Part shown: one piece after another, positions 1 through 9,782 of the stretch
How the letters are laid out: each line of letters opens with the position of its first letter
Position numbering within the stretch: position 1 is the stretch's first letter
DNA from: MGBC163016 sp964518575
GTDB lineage: Bacteria > Actinomycetota > Coriobacteriia > Coriobacteriales > Eggerthellaceae
Assembly (NCBI GenBank): GCA_964518575.1
Contig: CAZFGW010000009.1
Coordinates: 1 to 64,000, forward strand
Length of the DNA: 64,000 nt
Direction of reading: 5' to 3'
Made by a program: the position numbers and the translations under genes
Notes under the pieces: generated by a model
Databases searched by the model: none
Seen by the model: only the letters and a program-made list of their open reading frames with translations
Told to the model about the DNA's origin: nothing

Positions 1-711
1 CGGCGTGGGAACGCGGGTGGCGAAGCCATCGAGCTTGCCTGCAAGCTCAGGCAAAACGAGCGCAACTGCACGTGCTGCACCGGTGGTCGTCGGAATCATC
101 GACATCTGAGCTGCGCGTGCACGGCGCAGATCCTTATGGGGAAGATCGAGGATCTTCTGGTCGTTGGTGTAGGCATGTATGGTATTCATGAAGCCACGCT
201 TGATGCCGAAGTTCTCAAGGAGTACTTTGGCGAACGGTGCGAGGCAGTTGGTGGTGCAAGAAGCATTAGAAACGATGTTGTCGGTGTCTTTGTTGTATGA
301 CGCATCATTCACGCCCATGACGATGGTGGCATCCACATTCTTGCCCGGAGCGGTGATGATGACCTTCTTCGCGCCCGCTTCGAGATGGGCTTTCGCCGCT
401 TCGCCATCCGTGAAGAAACCCGTGGACTCGACAACGATGTCAACGCCGAGCTCTTTCCAGGGAAGCTGGGAAGGATCGCGCTGGGACAGCACGACAACGT
501 TATGACCATCAACGACAAAACCGTCCTCGACAACCGTGACCTCTTCGAAAACGCGTCCGTGCACTGAGTCATACTTCAGCAGGTGCGCCATCGTTGGGAT
601 ATCGCCGAGATCGTTTACCGCGACCACTTCGAGATCGGGATCTTTCGCCATTGCACGATAGACCAGACGCCCGATACGACCGAATCCATTGATACCGATT
701 TTAGTTGTCAT
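1..711 (-). CDS. gap: Glyceraldehyde-3-phosphate dehydrogenase (C-terminus cut by window edge)
   Basis: Glycolytic enzyme oxidising glyceraldehyde 3-phosphate to 1,3-bisphosphoglycerate with NAD and phosphate. The frame is open to base 1, so only the first 237 codons are present. The N-terminus shows the Rossmann motif INGFGRIGR, an Asp in VND (about residue 34) that favours NAD over NADP, and the catalytic segment SNASCTTNC with nucleophile Cys152. The ATG at 711 follows GGAG at about 8 nt. It lies downstream of whiA on the same strand, 112 bases apart, in the known whiA-gap order; it may be read through from whiA or use its own promoter, for which I saw no convincing -35. Identity is very secure. 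Confidence 0.96.
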   Translation of the reverse strand, partial: MTTKIGINGFGRIGRLVYRAMAKDPDLEVVAVNDLGDIPTMAHLLKYDSVHGRVFEEVTVVEDGFVVDGHNVVVLSQRDPSQLPWKELGVDIVVESTGFFTDGEAAKAHLEAGAKKVIITAPGKNVDATIVMGVNDASYNKDTDNIVSNASCTTNCLAPFAKVLLENFGIKRGFMNTIHAYTNDQKILDLPHKDLRRARAAQMSMIPTTTGAARAVALVLPELAGKLDGFATRVPTP

Positions 712-823
712 GCTTTTGCTCCTATCAGATCAACATTCAACGGGTATAAAACACCATCGACCAGAATACCACGCCCTACCCCATCTGTGGGCATGCGTGG
801 GCTCGAGCGAACGATTTGATAGG

Positions 824-1768
824 TCATTGTTGACTGGGGCGCGTAACCGCTTCTGCCATTGCCTCAAGACGACGCACACGATGGTTCATCGCGGATTTGG
901 AAAGCGGCGGATCGGCATACTCGCCAAGCTCTTTGAGCGAGACCTCCGGGTACGTCACCCGCAGCCTGATGAACTCCTGCAGCGCAGGCGGAAGCGTATC
1001 GATATCGTAGGACTCGAGCACCTTCTTAATGGTGAAGAGCTGCCCTACCGCAGCCTTCGTCGCCTTCTGCTGATTCGCAAGCTCCGCATTGATCTGACGG
1101 TTGACGTCGTTGCGAACCGATTTGACGACGCGCTCCTCCTCAAGCATGAGCGCTGAGTGATGAGCGCCCGTGTAGGCGAGGAATTCCAGAATGGCATTTC
1201 CGCTTTTCAAATAGACCATGTAGGAATTGCGCCGGTGCATGATCTTGGCGTTGATGCCCTTATCAGCCATCAGGTCCACAAGACCTCTCGCCATCTGCTC
1301 GCTCTCAACGATGATCTCGAAGTGGAAATCGCTTTTGGGATTGGAGATGAACCCCGAGCCGAGAAATGCGCCGCGCAAATAGGCCGCCTGGCAACACTGT
1401 TTGGCGATGAGCGAGGGCTTGATTCCCAGTTCCAGCCCTCCATCTTCTGCAATCACACCCATATCGCGCAACGCATCGCCAAGCGAAGGTTGTGAAGGAA
1501 TCCCGATCAGGTAATTCGGCGTTTTATGGAGCACCGAGCGCCTCACCGTAAGCTCGGTCTTGAGGTTATAGAGCGTATGGATCAATCTGATGACCAAGCG
1601 TCCGACCGAGGCAGAATCGGTGGCAATCTCAACCCGGTACTTCCCCGGACCGCTCACGAACAGCGTTCCTTCGATCCTCACGAGCGCCGCAAGCGTTGCC
1701 TTCTCGCAGTGCGAACACTCCGGTACGACATGGGCGAGTTCATCGCGAACCTCAGCGGTGAAGGACAT
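824..1768 (-). CDS. whiA: WhiA, DNA-binding regulator with LAGLIDADG-like and helix-turn-helix domains
   Basis: Predicted 314 residues. WhiA proteins combine an N-terminal homing-endonuclease-like fold with a C-terminal helix-turn-helix and control sporulation genes in Streptomyces; in non-sporulating Gram-positives they affect division and chromosome organisation. The N-terminus MSFTAEVRDELAHV and the C-terminal region (PEVSLKELGEYADPPLSKSAMN as split helices with a conserved PPLSKSA turn) match the family. I chose the ATG at 1768, 2 nt after the yvcK stop, with GAGGCG just upstream; a longer frame to 1843 lies inside yvcK and lacks family similarity. It is translated after yvcK, consistent with the conserved rapZ-yvcK-whiA cluster. 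Its target in a non-sporulating coriobacterium is unknown. Confidence 0.93.
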   Translation of the reverse strand: MSFTAEVRDELAHVVPECSHCEKATLAALVRIEGTLFVSGPGKYRVEIATDSASVGRLVIRLIHTLYNLKTELTVRRSVLHKTPNYLIGIPSQPSLGDALRDMGVIAEDGGLELGIKPSLIAKQCCQAAYLRGAFLGSGFISNPKSDFHFEIIVESEQMARGLVDLMADKGINAKIMHRRNSYMVYLKSGNAILEFLAYTGAHHSALMLEEERVVKSVRNDVNRQINAELANQQKATKAAVGQLFTIKKVLESYDIDTLPPALQEFIRLRVTYPEVSLKELGEYADPPLSKSAMNHRVRRLEAMAEAVTRPSQQ

Positions 1769-1770
1769 GG

Positions 1771-2913
1771 TTATCCGCGCCTCGCATAGATGAGTTTGAT
1801 GACCTGCAACAGCGCATCGCGTAACGCCGAAGGAGCATGCCATGTCCGGTGTTCGGGATCGACGAGGTCACGCGAGATCACAACCGGACCCGCAGACTGG
1901 ATGGCAAGCATGTCCTGATAGGTGATGGACACGGGGCGGATATCGCCTGCAAGCGCACGATCATCAAGATCGGAAGTGGAACCATGTTCGGGATCATCGC
2001 CCGCAACAGCCAAGAAGCTTCCCGTTGCCGGAGACTCCGCACGCAGCGGGACCTTTGTGTGAACGAGCATGTAATCGATAAGATCGCGCATGCCGTGGTC
2101 GAACAGCGCCTGAAGGTGCTCTTTAGCGGATAGCCCCCAGGTCTCACCCTGCACATCGGCAAGTGAGCAGATGAAAAGTACCGCACCGCGGGAGCGGCGG
2201 ATGGCTTCCACGATACCAGGAACGAGCAGATTAGGAATGATGGAAGTAAAGAGCGAACCGGGACCAAGCACGATCAAATCAGCGGACTCAATGGCTTTGA
2301 GTGCCGGCTTGTACGGTTGGATGCCCGTCTCAGAACCTACAAGCTCTACCCGCTCAAGTGCCGTTTTCGAATGACATGCGACCGCTTGACCGTCAAGTTC
2401 CCGCCCATCGCGCGTCCGCGCCTTGAGCGTGACGTGATCGAGCGTTGAAGGATACACATGACCTTGCGCATTGACCAGTCGCTCGCAGATACGGATGGCT
2501 TGCGGGAAAGAACCGCAGGCGTCCTCGAGTGCCGCAAGCATGAGGTTGCCCAAGGCATGGTCATCAGCAACAGCGAAGCGGTACTTGAACGCACGCACAA
2601 GCGGATCGAAGGGGTCATCGGCGAACGCCGCAATACATTTGCGGATATCGCCCGGCGGCGTCACATCCGCCTTATCGCGCAGAATGCCGGTCGAGCCGCC
2701 GTCATCAGCCATCGCCACAACCGCGCTCGTATCAATACCGAGTGAGAGAAGCGTCCTGATGGACACAGGAGCCCCTGTTCCGCCTCCGATCACGACCGCG
2801 CTGAACGACTCGTCGAGCTCAGCGACCTCATGCGCATCCATGGGAAATTCGCTCAGCTTCTGGAACGCTCCCGTTGCTGAGGGATCAATATGGAACGGAC
2901 GTGAAACTACCAT
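1771..2913 (-). CDS. yvcK: YvcK/CofD-like gluconeogenesis factor
   Basis: A 380-residue member of the YvcK family, structurally related to the F420 biosynthesis transferase CofD. In Bacillus and mycobacteria it binds UDP-sugars and is needed for growth on gluconeogenic carbon and for normal cell-wall synthesis. Visible hallmarks are the glycine-rich loop VVIGGGTGAPVSIRTLL near residue 40, the MADDGGSTG motif, PPGDIRKC, and LGPGSLFTSIIPNLL. The ATG at 2913 has AAGGA about 10 nt upstream. The first ~35 residues are an extension ahead of the loop; an internal ATG (DAHEVAELDE) is possible. It lies 60 nt after rapZ and 2 nt before whiA. Confidence 0.92.
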   Translation of the reverse strand: MVVSRPFHIDPSATGAFQKLSEFPMDAHEVAELDESFSAVVIGGGTGAPVSIRTLLSLGIDTSAVVAMADDGGSTGILRDKADVTPPGDIRKCIAAFADDPFDPLVRAFKYRFAVADDHALGNLMLAALEDACGSFPQAIRICERLVNAQGHVYPSTLDHVTLKARTRDGRELDGQAVACHSKTALERVELVGSETGIQPYKPALKAIESADLIVLGPGSLFTSIIPNLLVPGIVEAIRRSRGAVLFICSLADVQGETWGLSAKEHLQALFDHGMRDLIDYMLVHTKVPLRAESPATGSFLAVAGDDPEHGSTSDLDDRALAGDIRPVSITYQDMLAIQSAGPVVISRDLVDPEHRTWHAPSALRDALLQVIKLIYARRG

Positions 2914-2973
2914 GAGCGCCCGTCCTTTCGCATCCGTGTTCCCAAGTCCGCTTGCATGATCCTACCCTGTCCG

Positions 2974-3942
2974 CTATGCGCGCTCGTCAGCATGCGAATC
3001 AGGCGATTCGCTTTCAAGCTCAGGATCAACCGATGTGTCAGCCAGATAAAGATCGCGGTGAGCGACTGAAACGCGATACCCCTTGCTCTTCAAGTAATCG
3101 CCCGTGGACTCGGCAAGCGCAACCGAGCGGTGCTGACCTCCCGTACATCCTACGGCGATGGCGAGCTGCTGCTTGCCTTCAGCAACATACCCTGGCATCA
3201 CTACATCCAGAAGAGCATGCCATTTCTTCTTGAACTCGATCGTCTCCTCACGGAGCATGACGAAGTCCTTGACCGGCGCGTCGAGCCCGGTCAGCTTCCT
3301 CAGATCAGGGTCGTAGAACGGATTCGGAAGGAAACGGACATCGATCACGAGATCGGCATCGATAGGAGCGCCATGTTTGAAGCCGAACGAATACACCGTA
3401 ACGGCAAGCCCCTTGCGCTCGGTACCACTGCTGAAAAGCGACCGCAGGGTTGTGCGCAGCTTCTGGGGCATCATATCGGTGGTATTGATAACGTAATCGG
3501 CACGGTTTCTGATATTCATAAGCAGCGTCCGCTCGCGTTCGATCCCCTGAGCGATCGTCGTACCCTCCTCGCAGAGTGGATGACGACGGCGGCTCGATTT
3601 GTACCGCGCGACAAGCTTGGCATCATCAGCATCCAGAAATACCGTCTTGAAATCGATTCCTTTGCGTTCAAGGTCATCAAGCACATCGGTGAGCGACCCG
3701 AAGTATTCGCGATTGCGCGCATCACACACGAGTGCGATCTTCTTGTGCTCACCTTGGGGATGATCGGGAGTGAGGCCATTGAGCTCGATCAGCGAGCCGA
3801 TCAGGTTCGATGGAAGGTTATCGATGCAGAAGTAACCCATATCCTCAAAGATATGCATCGCTTCCGTTCTCCCCGCACCGCTCATTCCCGTGACGATGAC
3901 AATATCGGGTCGATCTCCCGCTTGTTTGGTGTCATCATGCAT
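2974..3942 (-). CDS. rapZ: RapZ-type nucleotide-binding protein (RNase adapter family)
   Basis: Predicted 322-residue P-loop protein. In E. coli RapZ guides RNase E to the small RNA GlmZ to control glucosamine-6-phosphate synthase; the role in Actinobacteria is not settled. Walker A is GMSGAGRT near residue 20, followed by the family motif EDMGYFCIDNLPS; the C-terminal half shows VRFLPNPFYDPDLR and AVGCTGGQHRSVALAE, the conserved RapZ C-terminal signature. The ATG at 3942 sits 6 nt after GAGGAGG; an in-frame TTG at 3948 is too close to that site. It follows uvrC (20 nt after its stop) and precedes yvcK, so it is probably co-transcribed with both. Confidence 0.93.
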   Translation of the reverse strand: MHDDTKQAGDRPDIVIVTGMSGAGRTEAMHIFEDMGYFCIDNLPSNLIGSLIELNGLTPDHPQGEHKKIALVCDARNREYFGSLTDVLDDLERKGIDFKTVFLDADDAKLVARYKSSRRRHPLCEEGTTIAQGIERERTLLMNIRNRADYVINTTDMMPQKLRTTLRSLFSSGTERKGLAVTVYSFGFKHGAPIDADLVIDVRFLPNPFYDPDLRKLTGLDAPVKDFVMLREETIEFKKKWHALLDVVMPGYVAEGKQQLAIAVGCTGGQHRSVALAESTGDYLKSKGYRVSVAHRDLYLADTSVDPELESESPDSHADERA

Positions 3943-3962
3943 GTGCAACCTCCTCGATCGAA

Positions 3963-5936
3963 CTATTGCTGCATATTATACTGTCTCAGAATCAAGACCA
4001 ATTCCTCCGCCACCTCATCAGGAATCACCCGGGCGTCCTTGATCTCATCAAGCGATGCTTGGCGTATCGCACGCATCGATCCGAAGTGCTTCAACAGCGC
4101 TTTCTTGCGCACAGGACCGATACCGGGCACTTCATCAAGAATCGATGACGTCATCGATTTGCCCCGCAGCTGCCGGTGGAAGGTTATGGCGAAGCGATGT
4201 GCTTCATCGCGCACCTGTTTCACTAAATAGAGCGACGCTGAGCCGCTGGGAAGCACGACCGGGCCGCTCTCTTGCCAGGGAACGAACAGTTCCTCATCGC
4301 GCTTCGCAAGCCCCACGAGCGGGATGTCGTCAATACCAAGCTCATCGAAGATGTCCATTGCCGCATGCAACTGCGGTTTGCCCCCATCAAGGATAATGAG
4401 ATCGGGTTTCTTTCCGAAGCGCTCATCATGAAGCCGTTCGGGACGATAGCGGCGCTGCATGATCTCCTGCATGCTCAAAAAGTCATTCGCTTCGGTAAGG
4501 TTCGCGCGTATCTTGAATCGACGGTATTGATTCTTATCAGGCTTTCCCCCCGTGAAGACCACCATCGAAGCCACGGTATACGACCCATGCAGCGTTGAGA
4601 TATCGAAGCATTCGATCCGCATCGGAGGCTTATCGAGCGCAAGAGCGCTTTCCAGCTGGGCGAGCGCATCGTTGATCCGATGGTCATCATAGTTGGTTCT
4701 GACCTTGTAGCGCATGAGTGTATGCTTCGCATTCCGCTCCGCCATCTCGATCAAATTCGCCTTCTCACCCCGCTCGGGCGCTTTGAAGCGAACGCGCGCT
4801 TTGTGCGTAGAGGCAAGTTTGTCGGTCAACCACTGCTCCATGGACGGGGCATCTTCGGGAATACACCGCACGATGACCTCACGCGGGATGGAGGTGGTCG
4901 TATCGTAGTAGCGAAGTAAGAAGTTGTGCATCAGATCTTCATCAGGAACGTCCTTGCCCCGGTTCAGGACGAATTCGTTAGAATTCATCACGCGTCCTTC
5001 ACGAACCATGAACACATGAACGCCTGCAACCGTTTCCTCACGATAGATCCCGATAACGTCGGCATCCATGGTTTTCGCCGTTACGATGTGCTGGCGTTCG
5101 TTCAATGATTCGATGGTGTCGATCTTTGCCTTGATCCGCGCGGCACGCTCGAAATCAAGCTCATCAGCCGCTTCGCGCATCTCCTCTTCGAGCTCGTCGG
5201 TGAACTCGCTGCGCGCACCCGAGAGAAAGCGTTCGATCCGCTTCACGTTGCGCGCATACTCCTCAGGCGTGATCGCACCGGAGCACGCGCCGGGACCCAG
5301 TCCGACATAGGCATCGAAGCAGGGATTTTCGCCCGCAAGACCCTCCACAAAAGCATCGATATGCTGAGAAATCTCCTCGTGAGAAGCAGTTTTCGGAAGA
5401 GACGCGAGCATTTTGTCGATCTTGCGGGAGAGCGCGCGCCAGGTAGCGCACGATGTTGCGCAAAGCGGTACCACCTTACGTGCAATGTCGACCAGATTCT
5501 TGGCAGCGTATGCATTCGTGAAAGGACCGAAGTAGCGCGCGCCCCTCTTGTGCTTCTCGCGCGTGTATTTGATCGCGGGAAAGACGCGATCCTCGGTGAT
5601 GGCGATAAAGGGGTAGCTCTTATCGTCCTTGAAGTCGGCATTGTAGAACGGAGCGTATTGGTCGATGAGGTTTTTCTCAAGGATCAACGACTCGTGCTCG
5701 TTTTTCACCTCGATGTATTCGAACGAATGGATCTCGTTTACGAGAAGCGGGATCTTCGCACGGCTGTCCTGATAGTTGACATACTGACGCATGCGAGCGC
5801 GGAGCTGCTTCGCCTTGCCTACATAAATGACGTCCCCACTCTTGTTCTTCCACAGGTACACGCCGGGCACCGTTGGTACCTTTGCGAGCTCCCGCTTGAT
5901 GCGGTCAAGTTTTTCTTCAAGTGTTTCGTCATGCAT
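3963..5936 (-). CDS. uvrC: Excinuclease ABC subunit C
   Basis: 657-residue dual nuclease of nucleotide excision repair, incising both sides of a lesion on UvrB-bound DNA. Order: GIY-YIG nuclease (VPGVYLWKN, VIYVGKAKQLRAR, residues ~20-100), a cysteine region, the UvrB-binding helix pair (ELEEEMREAADELDFERA), an RNase H-like endonuclease core (CFDIST, ILDGGKPQL) and C-terminal helix-hairpin-helix (VPGIGPVRKKAL). The cysteine pattern is unusual: C159, C163, C206 and C218 with a ~35-residue insertion, and Gly214 where E. coli UvrC has the third cluster cysteine. ATG at 5936 lies 6 nt after the addA stop, with no strong ribosome site, suggesting translational coupling. Confidence 0.96.
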   Translation of the reverse strand: MHDETLEEKLDRIKRELAKVPTVPGVYLWKNKSGDVIYVGKAKQLRARMRQYVNYQDSRAKIPLLVNEIHSFEYIEVKNEHESLILEKNLIDQYAPFYNADFKDDKSYPFIAITEDRVFPAIKYTREKHKRGARYFGPFTNAYAAKNLVDIARKVVPLCATSCATWRALSRKIDKMLASLPKTASHEEISQHIDAFVEGLAGENPCFDAYVGLGPGACSGAITPEEYARNVKRIERFLSGARSEFTDELEEEMREAADELDFERAARIKAKIDTIESLNERQHIVTAKTMDADVIGIYREETVAGVHVFMVREGRVMNSNEFVLNRGKDVPDEDLMHNFLLRYYDTTTSIPREVIVRCIPEDAPSMEQWLTDKLASTHKARVRFKAPERGEKANLIEMAERNAKHTLMRYKVRTNYDDHRINDALAQLESALALDKPPMRIECFDISTLHGSYTVASMVVFTGGKPDKNQYRRFKIRANLTEANDFLSMQEIMQRRYRPERLHDERFGKKPDLIILDGGKPQLHAAMDIFDELGIDDIPLVGLAKRDEELFVPWQESGPVVLPSGSASLYLVKQVRDEAHRFAITFHRQLRGKSMTSSILDEVPGIGPVRKKALLKHFGSMRAIRQASLDEIKDARVIPDEVAEELVLILRQYNMQQ

Positions 5937-5942
5937 ATCGAG

Positions 5943-8900
5943 TCACCCACGACTTGATTGCGCTTTGTAATAACGCTCGCCGATGGTGCGCGCAAGCGCC
6001 GGCTCGTCATCGGCTGTAAACGAATAGACGACCTCGGCGGGCTCACCCGAACCATCGCGTCTCTCCCGCTCGACCCGCACAAAATGGGCATCAACCTCGG
6101 TGAATCCCTGACGCAAAAGGGCAAGCGCATAGCACTGAGCTTGCAGCTGATGCTTCTTTTGGAGCGCTTCTTCTGTTTCGTCGTCAGAGCCGCCCGTTTT
6201 GTAATCGATGAGGAGCGCGTAAGTGCCATCATCGGTCGCGAGACCATCGATTTCACCTTCGAGGATACCCTCGGGAAGAGGTGTGCTCATATCTGCAACT
6301 GCTGACGTGCTTGTTGCATGTGCTCCGTTCGCTCCATCCGCAGCCTTCGCATCGCCATACACAGCTTCCAGCGTGATCGCGAAGGGGAGCTCGGCGAAGC
6401 GATAGCGGCATTGCGCGAACTGCTTCGCAAGACTTGAGGCGAACCACCGATCGAGCGCCTGTTCAAGGCGTTTGGTCTGATCGTGATCAAGTCCCATCAA
6501 GCGTGCACAAGACGCAACGGCATCCGCGTCGGGTTTCTCGAGCGCACCCGGCTCTCCTGCTGGACCCGATGTAAGAATCGCACGTTCAGCGAGCAGATGG
6601 AACGCAGAGCCGAGATCGGTGGCATGCGCGTGCGAAGATGTGTTTTCTGTCTGCTCAATCTGTTCAGGATGCTCTTCCTGCAGCGCCTTCGTTTCCGGCA
6701 CCGATTCCGCGCGTTCGCCATGATCGTTCGTCGCCTCTGCCAATGATGAGTACGACCACATGTCACGCCGCCAATAATCGCAAGAAACAACCTGCATGGG
6801 AGCTGCTTTTTCGTAGCAGGGAATGATGAATGATTTCGCATCACGCGCGCGCTGCTGCAACACCTGAGCTCCTGCGCTTGCCCCACATTCGCCTACCAGA
6901 GCATCCTCATCAGGCGTTTCTGCAAGTACCTCATCAACGAATAAGTTCAACCGATGAACGCATATCGGAAGCTGCACATTGGTGCTCGGTGTATCGAAGC
7001 CGCTCTCACCCTTATCGAAGTAATCGATAAGCGCCTCATACATGTCAGTGAAGATTCCCCCGTACCCGTTCCCTTTTTCGGGATTGCTCTTACTCAGAAG
7101 GCTGATCATCAACGTCTCTTTCGCCCGCGTCATCGCAACATAGAGCAATCGACGTGCCTCAGCTTCTTCATGGGTCTTGTACACCTCGCGTATGAGCGCA
7201 TACCGCTTCTCGGACAGGAAGTTCGCAAGCGAGTCCTCTTCGGCGACGTCCCCGTCCTCATCTTCGTATGAAGGAAAATCGAACTTGTTGAGCGTGTCGA
7301 TGTGATCGTATTCGATACCGAGACCATTGCGGGTATAAGCGCTTTTCGGTGGTATGAAAGAAACAACCGCATGGTCATTGTCCTGCTCGATACAAAGCGC
7401 GCCGAGCGACACCGTATTCCCTTTGAGTTCAGCAACGGCGACATGATCGAACTCGAGCCCCTTCGAAGCATGGATGGTCATGATGTTGACGCATCCGCTA
7501 CTCTCGGCGGCAAGCAACCCCGGAGCTTCCTTGCCACTGACCAGATGCTCTTCAAAACGCGCTGCCGTATCGGATATGCCAAAAGCATCACGCTCGATAG
7601 CTTCAACGATCGAAAGACCCTTGGCGATATCAGCTGCCATCGACAGCTGCTCGGCATCGACCTTTCCATCATCTCCTCGTGCCTGTTCGAGCCGCCCGAG
7701 AAGCCCTGACGAAACGAGCAGGTGGCGCAGGGCGCGCGACGGCTTTATCCGGCGGACCTCCTTGAGATAGGTGCTCAAAACCTCATATGCATGGCGAAGG
7801 CCGCAAGCCTCCTCCGCACTCAGGCGATCACCTCTATCCACGCCGAGCGCATCGCTGTTCTTGAAGAAGACCGTCGCAAGTGAGCGGCGCTTACCTGCGG
7901 GATCGAAAGCACACGCAAGCAGCGCATCGTCGGAAATATCGAACAGATCCGAGAGCAGAGTATTGAGCAGCGCCGTCCCATCATGAGGGTTCGCGCCGAA
8001 ACGCAGAAGTACTGAGAGGAGTTCAGCCCCGCGCGTGTGCGAAAAGACCGATCCGCCCGTGATCATACAGGAAAGACCAACGTCCCTGAGCGCTTTGGCA
8101 TATACATCGGAGTTCGGCATCATGCCCAACAAAAGCGCCATGTTCTGCTGGGGCACCCCGTGATCGTAAAGCCAGCGGAAGTGCTCGGCAATGCGCTTGG
8201 CAGCGATTCGACGCGCCTCGGCAATACCGATCTTTGCGCCACCCTTCTCCTTTTGCTGACCATAGTGAATGAGATCGAATACCACACGCGGACGTTCATG
8301 GAAGAGTACCTCAAGATCAGGATCAAGATTCGAACAGCATGCATCGAGCTTCAAAAAGCCGCTGCCGAACGCACCTTCGCGATCAAACACAACCTCAACA
8401 GCGCGCAGAATATCTCCATGCGTTCGATAGTTATTGGTGAGCTCGAATTGCGCCTGTTCACGCTTGGCGAGCTCCCTCTTCCGCGCGATGGATTCCCGAA
8501 CGTCGCCGCCGCGGAATCGATAGATGCTCTGCTGCATGTCGCCGACCGTGCAAACATTGGCAAGCTCTTCTGCAGACCCTGACGCGGTCTCGCTCCGAGC
8601 AATCTTGCGAAGGATTTGCATCTGCAAGCTGTCAGTATCCTGGAATTCGTCAACCATGATCTCGATGAACTGCGCTTGGTAGCGTGCACACACCTCAGTA
8701 TGTTCGCCCAAAAGCGTATTACAGCACATAAGCAGGTCGCCCTGGTCGAACACCCCTCCCTGCTCTTCCTTGATGGCGTTTGAAGCATCGAGGACAGCGC
8801 GAGCAAGCTTCTTAAGCGCGATCGAGTTGCGCGCGCCCAGACCACAGAGCGCACGTTTGGAAAGCATACGGTACGCATAGCGATATTCCTCAAGCGCGAG

Positions 8901-9782
8901 CTCAGTTTCTTTGCCTTTGCCGAAGCGATTGGTCAGCGGAGGAAATGCGTAGAACGTCTCGATGAAGGCATGCCTGTCGAACGACTCATCGATAAAGGAG
9001 TCGCCTTGCTCAGCAGCGAGATATTGCTCCGAGCGCACAAGCGCCTGATCGATCTCTTCGCCCCACGCGCGGGCTTTTTGCGTATCCGTGGGCGCATAGA
9101 TATCGAGTGCGAGTGGCTCGCATACCGCCCGGGCACTATCCATCATCTGTGCGATGAGCTCGCGTGGCGTGCAGGTCGAAAGCGGAATATCAAGATCCTC
9201 ACATCCCCGCGGCAAACGCGCAATCTCGTCGAGTAGATGTTCTACGTGGTCTTGAATACCCTGCTCTCGCTCACTGCGACGAACAAGAGGATAGTCATGC
9301 AAGAGCTCCCGCACTAAGGGATCGGCAAGAATCTCATCATCCGCGAGCACGTGCTCGAACGCCTCTGTATTGATCTGAAGCCGCGTCGCTTCATCAATGA
9401 CAGAAAAGGCTGGTGAGATTCCGAACTCAAGGGCATTCTCACGCAGTATCCGTGCTGCCATACCGTGGATCGTCGAGATCCACGCATTATCGATATCAAG
9501 GGCACAGCGCAGAAAGATGCCCGTTTCATCCCGTTCGGCACGTGCGAGAAGCGCGCGCTTCACCCGGGAGCGCAATTCGCTCGCCGCCGCTTTCGTGAAG
9601 GTGATCGCCACAACCCCCTGTGTGGGAAGAGTGTCCGTATCATCCGCGTCGATCATGCGCTCGATGATGCGGACAATGCGCTCGGTCAGCGTGAACGTTT
9701 TTCCCGTCCCTGCACCGGCAGCGATATTGATGGAGTTGCCAAATGCCTCCACCACAGCAGCCTGTTGATCGCTGAGCGACAT
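5943..9782 (-). CDS. addA: AddA-type helicase-nuclease (UvrD/RecB family)
   Basis: 1279-residue double-strand-break resection enzyme of the AddAB/RecBCD class. Superfamily 1 helicase motifs appear in order: Walker A GAGTGKTFT (residues 23-31), motif Ia VAITFTKAAASELR, Walker B VDEFQDTD, motif III TVGDMQQSIYRFRGG, motif IV LTNNYRTH, motif V TIHASKGLEFDHV, motif VI LLYVAMTRAKETL. The C-terminal RecB-type nuclease shows the active-site stretch ALLIDYKTGG followed by QLQAQCYALAL. The ATG at 9782 directly abuts the addB stop, with GGGAGG upstream. Being paired with a nuclease partner that carries an iron-sulfur cysteine set makes AddA more likely than PcrA or UvrD. It presumably feeds RecA-mediated repair. 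Confidence 0.92.
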   Translation of the reverse strand: MSLSDQQAAVVEAFGNSINIAAGAGTGKTFTLTERIVRIIERMIDADDTDTLPTQGVVAITFTKAAASELRSRVKRALLARAERDETGIFLRCALDIDNAWISTIHGMAARILRENALEFGISPAFSVIDEATRLQINTEAFEHVLADDEILADPLVRELLHDYPLVRRSEREQGIQDHVEHLLDEIARLPRGCEDLDIPLSTCTPRELIAQMMDSARAVCEPLALDIYAPTDTQKARAWGEEIDQALVRSEQYLAAEQGDSFIDESFDRHAFIETFYAFPPLTNRFGKGKETELALEEYRYAYRMLSKRALCGLGARNSIALKKLARAVLDASNAIKEEQGGVFDQGDLLMCCNTLLGEHTEVCARYQAQFIEIMVDEFQDTDSLQMQILRKIARSETASGSAEELANVCTVGDMQQSIYRFRGGDVRESIARKRELAKREQAQFELTNNYRTHGDILRAVEVVFDREGAFGSGFLKLDACCSNLDPDLEVLFHERPRVVFDLIHYGQQKEKGGAKIGIAEARRIAAKRIAEHFRWLYDHGVPQQNMALLLGMMPNSDVYAKALRDVGLSCMITGGSVFSHTRGAELLSVLLRFGANPHDGTALLNTLLSDLFDISDDALLACAFDPAGKRRSLATVFFKNSDALGVDRGDRLSAEEACGLRHAYEVLSTYLKEVRRIKPSRALRHLLVSSGLLGRLEQARGDDGKVDAEQLSMAADIAKGLSIVEAIERDAFGISDTAARFEEHLVSGKEAPGLLAAESSGCVNIMTIHASKGLEFDHVAVAELKGNTVSLGALCIEQDNDHAVVSFIPPKSAYTRNGLGIEYDHIDTLNKFDFPSYEDEDGDVAEEDSLANFLSEKRYALIREVYKTHEEAEARRLLYVAMTRAKETLMISLLSKSNPEKGNGYGGIFTDMYEALIDYFDKGESGFDTPSTNVQLPICVHRLNLFVDEVLAETPDEDALVGECGASAGAQVLQQRARDAKSFIIPCYEKAAPMQVVSCDYWRRDMWSYSSLAEATNDHGERAESVPETKALQEEHPEQIEQTENTSSHAHATDLGSAFHLLAERAILTSGPAGEPGALEKPDADAVASCARLMGLDHDQTKRLEQALDRWFASSLAKQFAQCRYRFAELPFAITLEAVYGDAKAADGANGAHATSTSAVADMSTPLPEGILEGEIDGLATDDGTYALLIDYKTGGSDDETEEALQKKHQLQAQCYALALLRQGFTEVDAHFVRVERERRDGSGEPAEVVYSFTADDEPALARTIGERYYKAQSSRG

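Noticed and set aside
3130..4230. Plus-strand open frame of 366 codons opposite rapZ and uvrC
   Set aside because: Overlaps two certain genes and the product is a shadow with no recognisable domain or ribosome site.
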